A stretch of DNA of 7,108 nucleotides from Gemmatimonadota bacterium (lineage in GTDB: Bacteria > Gemmatimonadota > Gemmatimonadetes > Longimicrobiales > Longimicrobiaceae): contig JAHWJJ010000241.1 of the NCBI GenBank assembly GCA_019348475.1, positions 1 through 7,108 on the forward strand, read 5' to 3'. The notes under the pieces were generated by a model. It made no database searches. It was not told the DNA's origin and was given only the letters and a program-made list of their open reading frames with translations. How positions within the stretch are numbered: position 1 is the stretch's first letter; each line of letters opens with the position of its first letter. The position numbers were made by a program, and so were the translations under genes. Positions 6,086 through 7,108 of this stretch are shown here, one piece after another.

Positions 6086-6132
6086 GCCGCGAACCACGAC
6101 GCGAACCGCGGCCCGCCAGTATCCCCAGACGC

Positions 6133-7108
6133 ATGTCCTTCGAACCGCTCGGGCTTTCGCCCGCCCTGCTCCGCGCCGTCACGGAACTGGGATACACCCG
6201 CGCCACCCCGATCCAGGAGCAGTCCATTCCGCCCGCGCTGCAGGGCGCGGACGTGCTGGCCTGCGCCATGACCGGCAGCGGCAAGACGGCCGCGTTCGCG
6301 CTTCCCATCATCCAGCGCCTGGCGGGCAAGCCCCGCGGCACCACCCGCGCGCTGGTGATCAGCCCCACGCGTGAGCTGGCGGCGCAGATCCACGAGCAGT
6401 TCGTGGCGCTGGGCAGGCACACGGGCGTGCGCTCCGCCTCGGTGTTCGGCGGCGTGGGGATGAAGCCGCAGGAGCAGGCGTTCCGCGACGGCGTGGACGT
6501 GATCATCGCCACGCCCGGGCGGCTGCTGGACCACCTTCAGTATCCCTACGCCAGGCTGGGGGACGTGGAGGTGCTGGTGCTGGACGAGGCGGACCGCATG
6601 CTGGACATGGGATTTCTTCCCGACATCCGCCGGGTCCTGAAGCACGTTCCCACGCAGCGGCAGACGCTGTTCTTCAGCGCCACCATGCCAGCGCCCATCG
6701 CGGCGCTGGCCAACGACATGCTGCAGAAGCCGGTGACGGTGGACCTGCAGCGCCGCGCGAAGCCGGCGACGGGTGTGGCGCAGGCTCTGTATCCCGTGTC
6801 GGAGGAGCTGAAGCCGCACCTGTTCCTGGAGCTGATCAAGCGCGGCGACGTGGGGAGCGTGATCGTCTTCTGCCGTACCAAGCACCGCTCCAACCGGCTG
6901 GCGGACTTCCTGGACAGGCACGGGGTCCCCAACGCGCGCATCCACGGCAACCGCAGCCAGACGGCGCGCACGGACGCGCTGGCGGGGTTCAAGTCCGGCC
7001 GGTACCGCGTCCTGGTGGCGACGGACATCGTGGCCCGCGGCATCGACGTGGAGGCGCTGGAGCACGTGGTGAACTTCGACGTCCCGCACGTGCCGGAGGA
7101 CTACATCC
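6133..7108 (+). CDS. rhlE: DEAD-box ATP-dependent RNA helicase, RhlE type (3'-truncated by window)
   Basis: DEAD-box helicases use ATP to unwind short RNA duplexes; RhlE-type members act in ribosome assembly and RNA decay. The 325 visible codons hold the motifs in order: aromatic F3 and Q28 of the Q motif (GYTRATPIQEQ), motif I AMTGSGKT (45-52), Ia PTRELA (78-83), Ib TPGR (127-130), II DEAD (151-154), III SAT (182-184), IV VIVFCRTK (from 243) and V ATDIVARGID (296-305). Motif VI (HRIGRTGR-like) and any basic tail lie beyond the window. The start MSFEPLGLSPALL is typical of RhlE proteins. No Shine-Dalgarno is visible before the ATG. The gene diverges from the toxin-antitoxin operon and has a structured leader. 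Assignment to the DEAD-box family is firm; the RhlE subgroup rests on the N-terminus and general resemblance. Confidence 0.96.
   Translation, partial: MSFEPLGLSPALLRAVTELGYTRATPIQEQSIPPALQGADVLACAMTGSGKTAAFALPIIQRLAGKPRGTTRALVISPTRELAAQIHEQFVALGRHTGVRSASVFGGVGMKPQEQAFRDGVDVIIATPGRLLDHLQYPYARLGDVEVLVLDEADRMLDMGFLPDIRRVLKHVPTQRQTLFFSATMPAPIAALANDMLQKPVTVDLQRRAKPATGVAQALYPVSEELKPHLFLELIKRGDVGSVIVFCRTKHRSNRLADFLDRHGVPNARIHGNRSQTARTDALAGFKSGRYRVLVATDIVARGIDVEALEHVVNFDVPHVPEDYI

Noticed and set aside
5965..7089. 374-codon minus-strand frame opposite the helicase
   Set aside because: It is antisense to a gene with every DEAD-box motif through motif V, and its residues (His/Arg/Val/Gln-rich) look like a shadow.

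Overview
This window comes from a very GC-rich bacterial chromosome: hand-counted 60-base lines give about 82% G+C inside dnaE2 and 57-60% inside the toxin operon. Third codon positions are nearly all G or C, so most long reading frames opposite real genes are shadows. An imuB-dnaE2 pair occurs in many Proteobacteria, Actinobacteria, Gemmatimonadota and relatives. The style of the proteins and the AGTGCGTG-type repeats remind me of Gemmatimonadota (Longimicrobium-like), but this is an impression from memory and is not shown by the sequence.

Layout. (1) Bases 1-1208, plus strand: the 3' part of imuB, a catalytically degenerate Y-family polymerase adaptor; its 5' end lies outside the window. 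(2) 1261-4572, plus strand: complete dnaE2, the error-prone C-family polymerase that works with ImuB in the SOS mutasome. It carries an in-frame palindromic repeat element at about 3699-3858, placed in the linker between the polymerase core and the helix-hairpin-helix domain. (3) 4573-4746: a short gap between convergent operons with only weak hairpins. (4) 5838 down to 4747, minus strand: a compact, translationally coupled three-gene operon made of a Phd/YefM-like antitoxin, a PIN-domain (VapC-like) toxin and a small unrecognised protein. (5) 5839-6132: the divergent intergenic region, holding a candidate operator for the antitoxin, a -10-like hexamer followed by a run of eight G, and a GNRA-capped hairpin with a U-rich tail upstream of the next gene. 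(6) 6133-7108, plus strand: the first 325 codons of a RhlE-type DEAD-box RNA helicase, which runs off the end of the window.

How the genes work together. ImuB and DnaE2 form the damage-inducible translesion machine, with ImuB bridging the sliding clamp and DnaE2 doing the synthesis. The lower-GC toxin-antitoxin operon looks like an independent, possibly acquired cassette between this pair and the helicase gene. The helicase acts in RNA/ribosome metabolism and has a structured leader that may control its expression.

The most unusual signal is the palindromic repeat translated as part of DnaE2: a 42-bp direct duplication plus a perfect 23-bp inverted repeat, with frame kept throughout. A smaller perfect hairpin lies within the variable C-terminal part of imuB, so both visible mutasome genes carry palindromes in apparently tolerant loops.
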